Translations under genes and position numbers: made by a program
Notes under the pieces: model-generated
Database searches by the model: none
What the model was told of the DNA's origin: nothing
The model's input: the letters and a program-made list of their open reading frames with translations, nothing else
Source: Tillus elongatus
Lineage: Eukaryota; Arthropoda; Insecta; Coleoptera; Cleridae
Reading direction: 5' to 3'
Length of the DNA: 64,000 bases
NCBI GenBank assembly: GCA_964006375.1
Contig: OZ023266.1
Span: 67,547,403-67,611,402 of the forward strand
In this document: in pieces, positions 18,695-30,579 of the stretch
Position numbering within the stretch: the stretch's first letter is position 1
How the letters are laid out: each line of letters begins with the position of its first letter

Positions 18695-19329
18695 AAATGC
18701 TAATAAATATAGAGGATGTTCCAATTAAGAAAATGCATGTTTGGTTCGTCACAGATTTTTGGCAGACCTGTGTAAAGAATAACATTTTTAAAATTAAGTT
18801 ATCTTGCCTGCTCATTGGGTACACCCAAATTTGGTAATTTTTTTTAAAAACTTTTAATCAGATATTTATTTTTGTTGCCACTTATTTTCATCAGAATAAA
18901 TATTTAGGTTGTTTTAGTATGAAAGTCGGTTATTTCACATCTCGACATAAGCAAAATAGTAATGAAATACTAAAATTAATCTGCCAAAATAGCAGCGAAC
19001 GCTATTTTAAATGTGTTCTAGTAAAGTTTGTTTGATGAGCGCCACTTAATATTTTCTTTAATTAATGGGTATCGGTAAGCACTAATATAGTAACTATGTC
19101 CTACTTTTTTGTGCGATTCGGTGTTTTAAGATTTCAAAAATACAAACTAACCTCCATGATGTTTATTAATAGGTACTTATATATTTTATGTTAACAAAAA
19201 AATGGTTAAAAATGGTTTAGAATGATAATAATCCGAAACATACAAAGAACGACTTTTATTTACTATATTAGTGCTGAACGATACCCATTATACGTCAAAG
19301 AAAATAGTGATGTTCTGCCTAACGAAACG
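18695..19329. other. Non-coding spacer
   Basis: AT-rich and without a supported frame. Short segments around ACTAATATAGTAA and GTATCG recur in inverted form near 19078 and 19260, hinting at a foldback element that I could not bound. Confidence 0.35.
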
Positions 19330-19445
19330 GCGGTATTGCTGGTTCAAATAAAATAAAACCGCCAGTCGGCGGTTTTATAGCTTCCTGAATTAAAAAGCAG
19401 CCGAAAACGTAAATTATTTTATTATTTCGGCGGCATTTATATGAA
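19330..19445. repeat. Hairpin-bearing repeat, copy 2
   Basis: ACCGCCAGTCGGCGGT palindrome followed by a stem like that in 17815-18010. Confidence 0.55.
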
Positions 19446-19723
19446 TAAATGTAAAGATGTAAGATTATTCAAATTTTTTTTCAAATGAGCGCTAATTTGG
19501 GCCCCTAGAACCCGAAATCTTTTTAACGGACCTTGGTTTCGGGTTCCAGGGACCCAAATTCGCGCTCGTTTGATAAAATTTTTGAAAAATCTCACCATCG
19601 ATACCTCTCTATAGCGAATTTTTTAAAATAAAATCTCGCTAATACAGAATACAGCATACCCGTAAAGATATACAAACATCAATATATTACACTATGTGTA
19701 CTGGAACATGTGATGAGCACTAA

Positions 19724-19890
19724 TAAGTACACTTCGAGAACACCCAAATCACCACAACACATATTTCAGAGACCTTACGATCGTTTCGTTGACAATGTCA
19801 ACATCTTCAGAGGAAGGAAATTCTAGAAACGATCGTAAGGTCTCTGAAATATGTGTTGTGGTAATTTGGGTGTTCTCCAAGTGTACTTAT
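19724..19890. repeat. Palindrome of Penelope-like termini
   Basis: Arms of about 64 bp (19724-19787, 19826-19890) surround a 38-bp loop that includes GTTGACAATGTCAAC. The right arm ends TGTTCTCCAAGTGTACTTATC, closely matching the 3' end of the Penelope remnant near 59098-59120. I read it as two Penelope termini fused head-to-head. Confidence 0.7.
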
Positions 19891-20419
19891 CAATATATTA
19901 ATCACGAGTCAAATTTTTGAGTATTTACCAGATTTGTGATCGCAACCTATATGAATGCTAATAAATCCGTTGAATTCTCCATAAACAGTTACTGAACGAA
20001 AAAAATTTACTAAAAAAAAAACAGTACAGTTGAGCGTGTTCAGTTGTATATTAATTATAAAGGCATACTTCGTATATTTATAAAATTAGTTTTGTATAAC
20101 TTTTCTAATTAGATATGTAGGGTAAGCCGGATGTGTGAATTAAAAATATACGTTAAATTAGGCCCTACACTTTAAATTCGTAAACATTTTTATAACCTTA
20201 TAGTTAAAAATGATACTGAATGTGCATTTTAATGTTTAGTGTATTCTTTTTTTATGTTCAGCATTCTAGTGTATTTTTTGTTGAGTATATTTCCTGTTTT
20301 TAGTGAATTTTTTAAAGAAAATTCACTAATGCGGAGATCCCGACTTTTGAATTTAAAAAAACATTCTTCAAATGAGCGTTAATTAGGCCCCCTAGAACAG
20401 ATATCTGGGGTCAGTTTAA

Positions 20420-20511
<92 letters not shown>

Positions 20512-20516
<5 letters not shown>

Positions 20517-21207
20517 CGTTTTCTCCGGGTTCTGGATAAGTGAGACTTTAAATTTTAACAAAACAACTTTATTTACACTCTAAATATGGATACAATAAAA
20601 GTTCTAGAATATCTCTCTCACAAAACACTTAGTTTATCTGGCCTTACAATTATTAATCTGCACACAAGTTACTATACTGGAACTACAATCTACTCTATAA
20701 CACTTCACACTAGTTACTGCTCCTTCGAGTCCCTTCAACATTCTCTAACTGAACTCCCTGGCTTGCTTTCGCGTTTATATACTCGCCGTACCTTCCACCA
20801 CTTTCTGAAGCGTTCCATTCCAGAATTTTCCAGGACCTTCTTTTACTAGAAGGTTCTGTGAATACAGATCGGTCCTGTGTGTATACAGGGGGATGCATAT
20901 ACAGGATGATCCAAATGTGGTCATCACTCCTATGTTACACAAGAGGTGTTTGTAATATAAGATCTCTCTCCGTATACACGGTGTAAGGGTTGTGCAGACC
21001 TCAGTTATCCGTTCCGACGGGGTACAAGTTGGTAACTTCGTTATTTCTGGTCCTAGAGGGTTGAGACTTCGCCTGAGGGGGGTCCCCCAAGCACCCCCAG
21101 GGGGTGGGGAGGCGGTGTTGCCAGATTGTGCAAAAATTCCCAGATGTTGGGGAAGTTCTGGAGATGTGGCAACACTGCACCTACGTCTATTGAAGTGCTT
21201 TGTAACA
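20512..21207 (-). mobile_element. Solo LTR of the Gypsy family (copy B, 696 bp)
   Basis: TGTTGCG...TGTAACA, flanked by ATAT on both sides within a (TA)n tract. It has substitutions and deletions relative to the LTRs of copies A and C, so it is older. The internal region was lost, as expected for LTR-LTR recombination. Confidence 0.93.
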
Positions 21208-21592
21208 ATATATATGTATGTATCATACCGATAACTCAAAAAATAATGGGCAGAGCTTAAATCAAATTTGGTGAGTACCTCCCTTTTGCAAGTGGCTTGG
21301 ATAAGTTCGTTAGCCAGGAAAATCGGCCCGGGTTTCCCGGAAAATTTTGTGTTTTCTTTCTAAAAAAATATATCTCCAGAACTAACAAAGTAAGGGAATC
21401 AAATTTGGTCTGCATCTTTGTATTATAAAGAGTGAACCATGTACCAAAATTTAGATCTCTAAGTTTAAAGACAAAAAAGTTACAGGCAGTTAAAGAAAAA
21501 AAATTGGAGTTTTCCTCAAAACGCCAACCTCCAATTTGAAACGTCAAAATTGGCAATGTTTGGGCAGAGAAGATGAAACAAATATGGATTGC

Positions 21593-22064
21593 TAAGTGAG
21601 TGGTGGACGTGCCGCCACCTAGTTGCGGAACCAAGTAGTATGTTGTCACGCCAGCTCCAAATAACACAAAGTGTTAAAAAAATAGAGACTGGATACAACT
21701 AACAATTTAGAAAATTGTCAGCCCTGGCCCATTTCTACCCCAATATAGGGACAAAGTATGTAAAGCTAGATACATTCTCGCAACAATTAGAACCGTAGAC
21801 TGGTTTCGCTCTCATTAGTATGCCATACTGAAGAGCTCTAATGAGAGCAAAACCGGTCTACGGATCTAATTGTTGTGAGAATGCATCTAGCCTTACATAC
21901 TTTGTCCCTATATTGGGGTAGAAATGGACCAGGGCTGACAATTTTCTAAATTGTTAGTTAGTTGTATACAGTCTATTTTTTTACACTTTGTGTTATTTGG
22001 AGCTGGCGTGACAACATACTACTTGGTTCCGCAACTAGGTGGGGGCACGTCCACCACTCACTTA
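21593..22064. repeat. Long palindrome, arms about 224 bp, loop 21 bp
   Basis: Arms 21593-21816 and 21838-22064 are near-perfect complements; each contains AATTGTCAGCCCTGG and TGACAACATACTACTTGG in mutual reverse complement. Parts of the same unit recur at 22098-22206, 35965-36110, 46190-46273 and 48953-49320. Confidence 0.9.
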
Positions 22065-22097
22065 AGTGTTGAAAGGCTGGCTATACTATAGCCGTAT

Positions 22098-22206
22098 TAC
22101 TTTAGATACATTTTTACTACAATTAGTATGCCGTACTGAAGAGCTCTAATGAGAGTGAAACCGGTCTACGGTTCTAATTGTTGCGAGAATGCATCTGGCC
22201 TTAAAT
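22098..22206. repeat. Partial copy of the palindromic unit's centre
   Basis: Repeats the loop region (TATGCCGTACTGAAGAGCTC) plus part of the right arm immediately downstream of the full palindrome. Confidence 0.75.
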
Positions 22207-22554
22207 ATGAATTGTGAAAAGATAGTGTTGGAAGAAGAGTGTTCTGCGAACCCTTAAGTTTCAGATTCAACCGTCATTGCCCTTCATTTTACTAAAATAT
22301 TTACACAAAATTCATTTCAAATAGACCCTTTCTCTGATGCTTTGGCTGTCAGTTCTTTCGCTGTAGGTTTAGTGAAGTTGATGGTATAACGGTCTATAAT
22401 TTTTAGCTAATTTTCGTAGAACAAATTGGTTAATGCATTTTTGCATTTTTTAGCGAAATATGATGCATGTTTGTAAGAAAAAATCTGGACGCAGGACCTT
22501 ATGTTATTGCATTTGCCATCGAAATATAATGCATGTTTGTAAGAAAAGAAATTC

Positions 22555-22863
22555 GGAACGCAGCAAGTGCGTTATGGTAGCGAATTTTAAATAAATCCTT
22601 CAAATTTAAATGCCTTAATTTGCTATTAAGCTATAAGGTTGACCAAGAAACGAGTTTTTACGGGAACACTTTAAGTTCACTTTCAGAATTTTTTTTACAT
22701 TTTCAAACAATAAAGTTATTTGATGAAACATGGCACATTGCTTTTACTATATAGGTTATACTGGTAATCAATTGGATGTCTGCTTTCTTAAAAGAGAACA
22801 CACATATTTGATATTAAAAGCATTTTAATGAAAATTCACTATCATAACGCACTTTCTGCGTCC
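22555..22863. repeat. Terminal-inverted-repeat module (3' part of the composite family), copy 1
   Basis: GGAACGCAGCAAGTGCGTTA at the left and its near-complement at the right. The same module is at 34022-34331 and 42649-42953. The right end is the 3' end of the composite element. Confidence 0.75.
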
Positions 22864-23069
22864 AGAGTTTTTACCTAATTGTTTACTGTTGCTAATTTAA
22901 TGAATTAAATTAAATGTAATTATGTATAAATTTTAATAAGGCTAAATCAATAATATATTATTCTCATAAAAATTCACTACCATAAGGAAATTACTGCGTC
23001 CCGATTTTTTTTTTTTAATAAATGCTTAACCTGAATATATTAGGCATTTAACAAATGAAATAAAAACAA

Positions 23070-24401
23070 CATGGAATGTAAGACATTTATTGGCATGTCA
23101 TAAGCAAGTTATAAAATACAGAACATTTTACAAACAATTTCAATGTCATAAAATACATATATAAATGTTGATGAAAAACAAATAATTTTCTATAAGGGAA
23201 CAATAATCAAATACTGAAAGAAATCAATGTTTTCTACATAATACCTCAAAATTGTAGATATCCATTATTAAAATGGCAGAGAGGCACTACAAATTTGGAA
23301 ATTACCAATTAAACAGCAAAAATCACAGACTTTATCTTGGTTAAATTATTGTACTAGATAACACTTTACATTAATACACAACTTTTACATGCTTCCTAAT
23401 TTCTAATCACATACAAAATTAATATGAAAATAGCATGCTAGAAAAGACAGCAAGACACCTGATTTAGTACATTTTCTTATATAATATGTAATTCAATAAA
23501 TATATATAATATATATTTATTTGATTCTTAGATGTGTTCCCCTATATTTAGTTAAAGTAAAAAATAAGACATAACAAAGAAAACCACGTTCAGAAAAATC
23601 TTTTGAAAGGGTTGGAATAAAAAAATATACAAGTACATTATTTTTTAAATTAATGGGCATCTGCACCTTGTTGACGATGAGGTGCATATTTAAGTTAAAA
23701 AAAGAACAAAAATAAGACATAACAAAGAAAACCACATTCAAAAAAATGTCTGTTGAAGGGGTTAGAATAAAAAATATACAAGTACCTATATTCTTTTTTA
23801 AATTAACAGGTAAGTGTACCTTATTAAAAAGGAGGTGATTATAATAGAATAAAATGGATCTAGGTGATATTTAATACATCTAACTACACATTTTATACAG
23901 TAAAAAAAAGAGGAACGAAAATACAGATTCTATTGAAATTAGAGCAAAAACATAAATGCACTTTCATCCATTTTATTCCAACTGAAGTTATTGATTATTA
24001 TACACATGTTTTGACAAGGTGGGCAGGGCAGCTTTTGTTTTATTTTTCTAGATTAAATGTTTCCAATAAAAAAGGTATGAACAACAATAAAAATAGCAGT
24101 TATTTGTTACAATTTTTTTAAGGTTTTTAATAGATATGTAACTGTAACCTAAATTAAATAAAAACAGGCTTAATGTTACTTGTTACCTTTTTTTCTAACC
24201 CTTCCAATTAATACCAGATTATTACAGTCATATTTTTGTATAATTCGGTTTTATAATTCGCGCGATCTACTTTTAGTTGAAACGACCCTCCCTCGCGGAC
24301 AATGATGAAATAGAGACGCTTTAAACTCAAGGCAGGTGCACTCAAGCCTTCCCACCCAAATATATAAGGTTCCCCAAGTTTATTCATGCAACTTTCGCTG
24401 T
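23070..24401 (-). other. Predicted 3' UTR region of the transportin gene
   Basis: No gene on either strand. On the minus strand it follows the transportin stop. An AATAAA (plus TTTATT near 23089-23094) could end the transcript, giving a 3' UTR of about 1.3 kb. It holds a diverged tandem duplication (units starting near 23565 and 23712, each with AAATAAGACATAACAAAGAA). Confidence 0.45.
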
Positions 24402-27080
24402 TCACACCCCATAAAGATAGTTCAGACGTACTTTCAGTGCCTCAGGAAACTGATTGTAGAACCTACACCAACCTTCGTCACCCACTTGCTCTTTAAAAGC
24501 CAGCAATATATTACGAATGGTATTTTTAAGGTCTAGGCGAATATTATTAAAAGACGCTACAGCATCGCAAAAGTAAATAAAGTTGTTTTTACTGAAATCG
24601 GGGTTACGAACAACAGCTGAACACAATCCACGAAAAGCAAGCTCCTTTTCTTCAGAGTCTTTCACATGCCTAATAGCTAAACAACAATTTTTTAAAATGA
24701 CATCGAGTTCATTTACCTGTATATCGGGACACACATAGAGAATTGTACACATAGAAACGGAAACTGCTTGATACATAGGCCTATTCATTGCAGGATTCTT
24801 GAGGATGCGAATAAAGGCATTGAGAATATCAGGTAAGTAAGGCTGGATATTACTTCCCATAATGGAACACAGTTTTCCAATGACCCAAGCAGCATTGTTA
24901 CACACTCCATCGAAATTTTCATCTAAATTTTTAATAATGACTGGAATATATTCATTTATGTTAGTAGCAAGGAATGGATAACACAATGTGACAAGTTCAC
25001 CATACAAAACTACACTAGTTTGCCTAATAAGAAAAGACTCCTCTTGCATTGTACTGTGTAAAAGATACACAAGATTGCTGTTGGTAACATACTTAATAAA
25101 ATTAGTTTTCAAACCCAAAGACATGCTATACAAGACATCTATAGCAACATTCATTAATTCTTTATCAGGAGGATCATATTCACTAGGATTTTCACGATAA
25201 CTGATAGAAGCTATGAGTACATCATTTATTATTTGCAGACAATGACAGAAGATCACTTCAGCATAAGGTAAAAAAGACACTTCTAAAGAAGGTATTACAT
25301 TAGCCAGACACTCTAGGATTGCTATAAAATGATCATCATAATAGTTATCACATTGAGCAACTTTCCTCATAATCGGAGGGAGAAGTTTATTAACATATTC
25401 TTGTTTCGATAGGTGATTACCAATAGACTGAGCCAGAACACCAATTGCATCATATAAAAGATACAAACTACGATACTGAAACTGTTGAAAACCTGGCTGA
25501 AAACCTTCCAGGATAAAATCAATATATGGAACAAGCTTTATCTGAGCTTCCTCTTGAAAGTTACAAAATGCTGAAATGGCAGCCCTTTGTACTCTCTTAT
25601 TTTCGTCAATAAAATGCTTCAATAAAATTGTCATTACTGGGATGAAATATACATGATCAGAAGTTTCCACATTCACTATCCAGTTAGCATAGCGACTTAG
25701 TGTCCAGCATATAATAACTCTAACCATTGAGTGTTCATCACTCATTGAACGCATTAAATAGTCAATTAAGCAAGGTAGATGAGGCTTTAGTCCATTCATA
25801 CAACCTTCTGCAATAGCACCTAATGCTAGTATGGCTGACTCTTTAACTAAATAATTTTCATGATTTAAAAGTTCATTCAAAAATGGAATTATCAAAGGAA
25901 GAATTACATCACCAAACTTTGAAGCAATCGAATCCAAAGATGCTGCACTACATTTCCTCAAAGTCCATCCAACATAATAATCATCTACATCACGATCATC
26001 TCCCTCATTTTCTTCGTCACTTGAATAAGAAAAATCTTCATCATTTCTTTTATCACGCATGTGAAAAGGATAGATGTCTTTCTGTAAATCTTCTACCTGT
26101 GCATCCTTACCTAAGGAATGTTTCAAAGCATTAAGTTCATAGTCAGAATACTTCATGTTCTGCAGTAAAATAGGTATCAACTTGTCAATGTATGGTGATA
26201 AAATGTCAGTGCAATTATTCAGTTTTGTAGCAGCTAACCAAAATTCACAAGCCTGCAAAGCCACTTCTCGATCCTTGTGCTGTGTCTTGTCTATTAAATA
26301 AACAATGACATCATTTAAATGTGGTAAAAGAGCCTCATGTTGGTTCTGCATATAAATCACAAAAGTATGACACACATATTTTTGTATATCCATATCTTCA
26401 GTATCAGCTAACTGCATGATATTTCTCAGATACTTAGTTAAATCTATTGACTGACTCATGGTTCCATAATAATCTTGCAAAAACATGTTTGTATACCTGA
26501 TAATTTCTCTACGTGTTTTACATTTGTCATCAGAAAGAAAATCTATCAGTTTAGGAAACACTTCCTTCATAACGCCAAAAATCTCTTTCGATGATTTTTG
26601 GCTCACAATCAACTCTTCACAAATTTTAAATAGAGTGTTCAAAGCCACGTCTCCACAATCATCAAATTGTTCAAAACATCTTATTAAATATATAATAACT
26701 TCGGGCCATACACTTAGATTGTCTTTAGCAACAAAGACAATAACATTTGAGACACTAATACGGACTTCCTTGCATGGATCTTTTAGCAATTTGAGGCACT
26801 CCTGGCCTATCTTTATAACAGTTTCCTTTGGCAATGAATCACATACTGAAGAGATATTGTTTTTGAGCAGTATACCACTGAGAGAACGTATATCTTCTGA
26901 GAAGTTGGGATTTTCAAGTATAAAAAGTAGGTAAAAAGTGTAATCTGGCACATTCTGAATCACATTAATTTTTTCTTGTACATTTCTTTGAATGTCACTG
27001 TCTGGAATGAGAGCTTCTTGTAGAACTTCCTTGATTGTTGCCAATATTCCCTCCTGGGGATTCCATTCGTTCCAATTCAT
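24402..27080 (-). CDS. Transportin (karyopherin beta-2) nuclear import receptor, intronless coding region
   Basis: The 892-aa HEAT-repeat importin carries PY-NLS cargo such as hnRNPs into the nucleus and releases it on RanGTP binding. The length matches human transportin-1 (about 898). The N-terminus aligns with the family's I-Q-R-x-V-Q and R-S-L-S-G-I-L-L-K-N-N blocks. The acidic RanGTP-coupled loop is present (about 347-368: D-E-D-F...D-D-R-D-V-D-D), followed by W-T-L-R-K-C-S-A-A-S-L-D. C-W-T-L-S-R-Y-A and N-N-A-A-W-V-I-G keep the tryptophan segments of the NLS-binding arch. The ATG at 27078-27080 is the first in frame; an upstream TTG extends the frame but is not a eukaryotic start. The protein is clearly diverged from vertebrate transportins. 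An uninterrupted frame of this size suggests a retrocopy or extreme intron loss. I saw no poly(A) tract or target duplication around it. Confidence 0.93.
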   Translation of the reverse strand: MNWNEWNPQEGILATIKEVLQEALIPDSDIQRNVQEKINVIQNVPDYTFYLLFILENPNFSEDIRSLSGILLKNNISSVCDSLPKETVIKIGQECLKLLKDPCKEVRISVSNVIVFVAKDNLSVWPEVIIYLIRCFEQFDDCGDVALNTLFKICEELIVSQKSSKEIFGVMKEVFPKLIDFLSDDKCKTRREIIRYTNMFLQDYYGTMSQSIDLTKYLRNIMQLADTEDMDIQKYVCHTFVIYMQNQHEALLPHLNDVIVYLIDKTQHKDREVALQACEFWLAATKLNNCTDILSPYIDKLIPILLQNMKYSDYELNALKHSLGKDAQVEDLQKDIYPFHMRDKRNDEDFSYSSDEENEGDDRDVDDYYVGWTLRKCSAASLDSIASKFGDVILPLIIPFLNELLNHENYLVKESAILALGAIAEGCMNGLKPHLPCLIDYLMRSMSDEHSMVRVIICWTLSRYANWIVNVETSDHVYFIPVMTILLKHFIDENKRVQRAAISAFCNFQEEAQIKLVPYIDFILEGFQPGFQQFQYRSLYLLYDAIGVLAQSIGNHLSKQEYVNKLLPPIMRKVAQCDNYYDDHFIAILECLANVIPSLEVSFLPYAEVIFCHCLQIINDVLIASISYRENPSEYDPPDKELMNVAIDVLYSMSLGLKTNFIKYVTNSNLVYLLHSTMQEESFLIRQTSVVLYGELVTLCYPFLATNINEYIPVIIKNLDENFDGVCNNAAWVIGKLCSIMGSNIQPYLPDILNAFIRILKNPAMNRPMYQAVSVSMCTILYVCPDIQVNELDVILKNCCLAIRHVKDSEEKELAFRGLCSAVVRNPDFSKNNFIYFCDAVASFNNIRLDLKNTIRNILLAFKEQVGDEGWCRFYNQFPEALKVRLNYLYGV

Positions 27081-27120
27081 GTTTTTTGTCAATTAACAAC
27101 GATTTGGGGTAGTGCAAAAT

Positions 27121-27279
27121 CTGTAAAGGAATATTCCAGTTAGTTCTATAGAGGTTATGTTGACGTATATTACGAATATTCAGTTATTTAATAAATTACG
27201 ATTGAAAATTAAAAGAAACAGTTTAATAACATAGAAGGTTGCGTTGGGAAGTTGTTTACTTTAAATAACTTATACTTAC
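27121..27279 (-). other. Predicted 5' UTR intron of the transportin gene (159 bp)
   Basis: On the minus strand a consensus donor GGTAAGTATAAG ends an exon at 27280 and an acceptor TTCCTTTACAG precedes 27120, 40 bases before the ATG. Both sites are strong, but splicing is inferred. The promoter would lie beyond 27300. Confidence 0.6.
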
Positions 27280-27499
27280 CGGGAAAGAAAATAAAATATT
27301 GACAATTACAAAACGAGATTATGGGCAAGTAAGCATTAAAGCAAGAAACAAGAAAGAGAAATACGGGAGGACGCCAGGCGCAGAATCGCTGACTTGCAGA
27401 TTGCGGCACCGAATACGGAACAGAACACAATGACAGAGACAGAACACTTAGACGCTAACGGAAAACGAACCGATTTAAAACTGAACGATTTACAAATTT

Positions 27500-27880
27500 T
27501 TAAAACTGAACTTTCTTTTAAAGATTAGTGATTCGAAGGGTTATTGGAAATATCAGAAAAATATTCGTATCGTAATTACAAAAAGTCACTAGGTACTACT
27601 TTATGTTCGTATTAATATTCTCAAGAGCACACACTAATCAATAAGAGAATGAAAATATTGTGATGCATATTGCCATATTGCACAGGTATCCTGGAAAGAA
27701 GGTAAAGTCTGATGGCAAGCAACATCTTGTAAAGACCTGAACGTAGTATTTAAATATTAATATTTAAGTATTTAAATATTAAAAACAAACACAAAGCAAT
27801 TTGGTAGCTTATATTAATGCTCAAAGATAGACAATTGCTCTAAAATATTGAGTATGTAATATGTAGGTACCTTTCTATTG
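27500..27880. other. Spacer upstream of transportin
   Basis: AT-rich with no frame of note. It has a short ATTTAAATATTAA tandem near 27750. Confidence 0.4.
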
Positions 27881-29080
27881 ACCGGCAAATAACATTTTTA
27901 CTTCCACATCGGTAGAAATATGACATCGGCGACAAAAATTTCGAAAGATTTTTTTCGCTTAAACGTCGTACAAAGTGTCGAAACCCGTAGGAAACATCAT
28001 TTGGGAACGGAAATTTTTGGGTCTGTCTATCTGTAGCCACGATACCTTTAGCTTTAGAACGAATCCGAATATCATTTTCAAATTGGGTACACAGCTTCAC
28101 AGTCCAGCTTCAGTTAGCACCCGACAAACGAACAGCTCGGATTGTTTTAGGTTAAAATCGTTCTGGGGGGTAGGGAATGAATGGGGGAGGATTTGGTGGA
28201 AATTGATATTTTTTAGTTAAAACTCGATTTATATAACGTTTAGGGTTTGTTTATTAGCAAACCTTCAATTTAAACAAACATCTGGTATTCTGTGGCGAAA
28301 TTAAGTTAGGGGTTGAATGTGTAGGGGCTGAATGTGTGGGGGTGGAATATCGGTGACAGAAATTTAGAAAAAAAAAATTTCGCTAAAACGGCGTAAAAAT
28401 CTCAAAACACATAGAGAACTTGATTTTGCAACGAATTTTTTTTTGTCTGTCGGTCGGTCGGCCTGTACGTCTAGCCGTTAGTAGGTGCAATAACTCCCAG
28501 TTCAAAGAGAGCTGTGGAGCTGCTAAACCTTAGCAGAGGACAGCTCAGAAACACAACAGGTCTCTTGACGGGACACATGGCCGTCAAGAAACACCTACAT
28601 AAAATGGGGCGGTTCGAAGGGGACCTCGCATGCAGACTCTGCGGCGAGGGGGAGGAATCAGCCCAGCACATCTTGTGCGAGTGTATAGCTCTGGACCGGA
28701 AAAGACAACTGATCTACGGTCACTCTAGACCGGAGACAGAGCAATATAAAACTTCACCCTACCAATCGCTGTGCAGACTAGTTCAAGGCACAGTGATTTT
28801 GGAATGGGTGGAGTAAGACTAGGGGTATGCACAATCAACCAAGGGTTGCGGTGCTATCGGGGCGGCAAGGCCGCGGACGAGCCCTGAGGGAACAAAAAAA
28901 AAAAAAAAAAAAGGTGCAATAACTTTCGAACGAATTGAGATATCATTTTCAAATTTTGTATCGCAACGCTTCGAATTGTTTTTGGGTAAGATCGCCTCAG
29001 GGAGTAGGGGATAAATTAGGGATGATTTGGTGAAAATTGACATTTTTTCGTTGAAACTTAAGTAAATCGTTTAAGAAGTT
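27880..29080. repeat. Array of a TGTCTGTCTGT...AACGAATTGAGATATC repeat, interrupted by a LINE
   Basis: Related units recur here and at 34580-35250. Each has GTCTGTC runs, a GCAATAACTTTAGAACGAAT-type block, a CACCCGACAAACGAACG-type block and a TTGACATTTTTTCGTT block. The LINE fragment at 28496-28911 splits one unit. Confidence 0.6.
28496..28911 (+). mobile_element. 5'-truncated LINE fragment, same family as 391-5630
   Basis: Encodes the last roughly 106 residues of ORF2 including the CCHC knuckle (C-R-L-C...H-I-L-C-E-C), nearly identical to the full-length copy, plus the 3' UTR and poly(A). It has a perfect 13-bp target duplication AGGTGCAATAACT (28483-28495, 28912-28924). Its near-identity implies a recent, dead-on-arrival insertion. 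Confidence 0.96.
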
Positions 29081-29329
29081 TATGGGTACAAGAATACGAA
29101 TACTTTCTTTGTGGTCATAGTCATGGACCCTAAATTAATTCATGATAATGTCTTTCTGAGGAGCAAATCACTGCTATGTGGATGCTATGATTCAAATTGC
29201 AGCACTATTTTAGAAAAATACGTCGATTTTATTTGATAACAATACACATTTTTGCATGAAAGGTGATTTTCCACTGTCATTTGTTTTAGAGTGACGACGT
29301 CATCAAGATTTTTTTAATAGCAACCCCCT

Positions 29330-29455
29330 GTTATTGAATTTTCTTTAAAAAAATCACTAATGAGGAGATGCCGACTTTTGAATTATGAAAAAAATTCTTC
29401 AAATGTGCGCGAACTTGGCCCCCTAGAACCCATATCCAGGGTCAGTTTCAATTAA

Positions 29456-29546
<91 letters not shown>

Positions 29547-29660
29547 ACCGATAATTTGCAAGTAGCTTGGATAAGTTCGTTGGCCAGGAAAATCAGCGTA
29601 GTTTTTCCCGGAAAAAATGTATATCTCCGGAAATAACAAAGTTAGAGCGACCAAATTCTG
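29330..29660 (+). repeat. (TA)n composite repeat, partial copy
   Basis: AAATCACTAATGAGGAGATGCCGAC, GGCCCCCTAGAACCC, (TA)n at 29459-29543, then CACACCGATAA. Same order as 41594-42953. Confidence 0.7.
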
Positions 29661-29999
29661 TAGAAATCATTGTTTGTGTTTTTTTGAAGTTTTGGTAATT
29701 AATAATAAATGTTTAATAAGTTATTGTAAAAAAAAATCTTCGTTAAAAAATTGTATGCAAATTTTATGTATTTTTTTTGTGAGTTTCGTCTAAAAGCATT
29801 TTTTTGGATAATTATATCTTAGCAGGTGGGTAAATAGCTTGAAAAGATTCGTTGACCAGGAAAATCGGACCAGTTTTTTGTACTTTTTCAAACAATAAAG
29901 TTATTTCGATTAATTATGGTATTGTTTCTACTATAAAGGTTATCCCAAATTTCATGCCTGCTTTCATTAAAAAAAGACATACTTGTTATTAAAAACCTT

Positions 30000-30500
<501 letters not shown>

Positions 30501-30579
30501 TGTACACTATTATAAGTAGGTTATATTATGAAAACTAATTCTTTAAATTTAAATGGGCCTTGGAGACCGGTTTTAGAGG

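Larger units (their letters stand above)
20297..22863 (+). mobile_element. (TA)n-bearing composite repeat, long copy with two nested insertions
   Basis: Begins TTTTAGTGAATTTT...AAAATTCACTAAT, then GGAGATCCCGACTTTTGAATTT, GGCCCCCTAGAAC, a (TA)n tract (20423-20511), a body starting near CATACCGATAACTC and an end at AAAATTCACTATCATAACGC...TGCGTCC. Outside the nested solo LTR (20512-21207) and palindrome (21593-22064) it aligns with 41594-42953. No coding capacity; superfamily unknown. Confidence 0.7.

Noticed and set aside
24180..24300. Poly(A) tail marking the transportin as a fresh retrocopy
   Set aside because: Only short T-runs are present on the plus strand and no target duplication was found, so a recent origin is not supported.
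27081..27092. Transportin frame extended upstream to a TTG codon
   Set aside because: TTG is not a normal eukaryotic start; the first in-frame ATG at 27080 has a good A-rich context.
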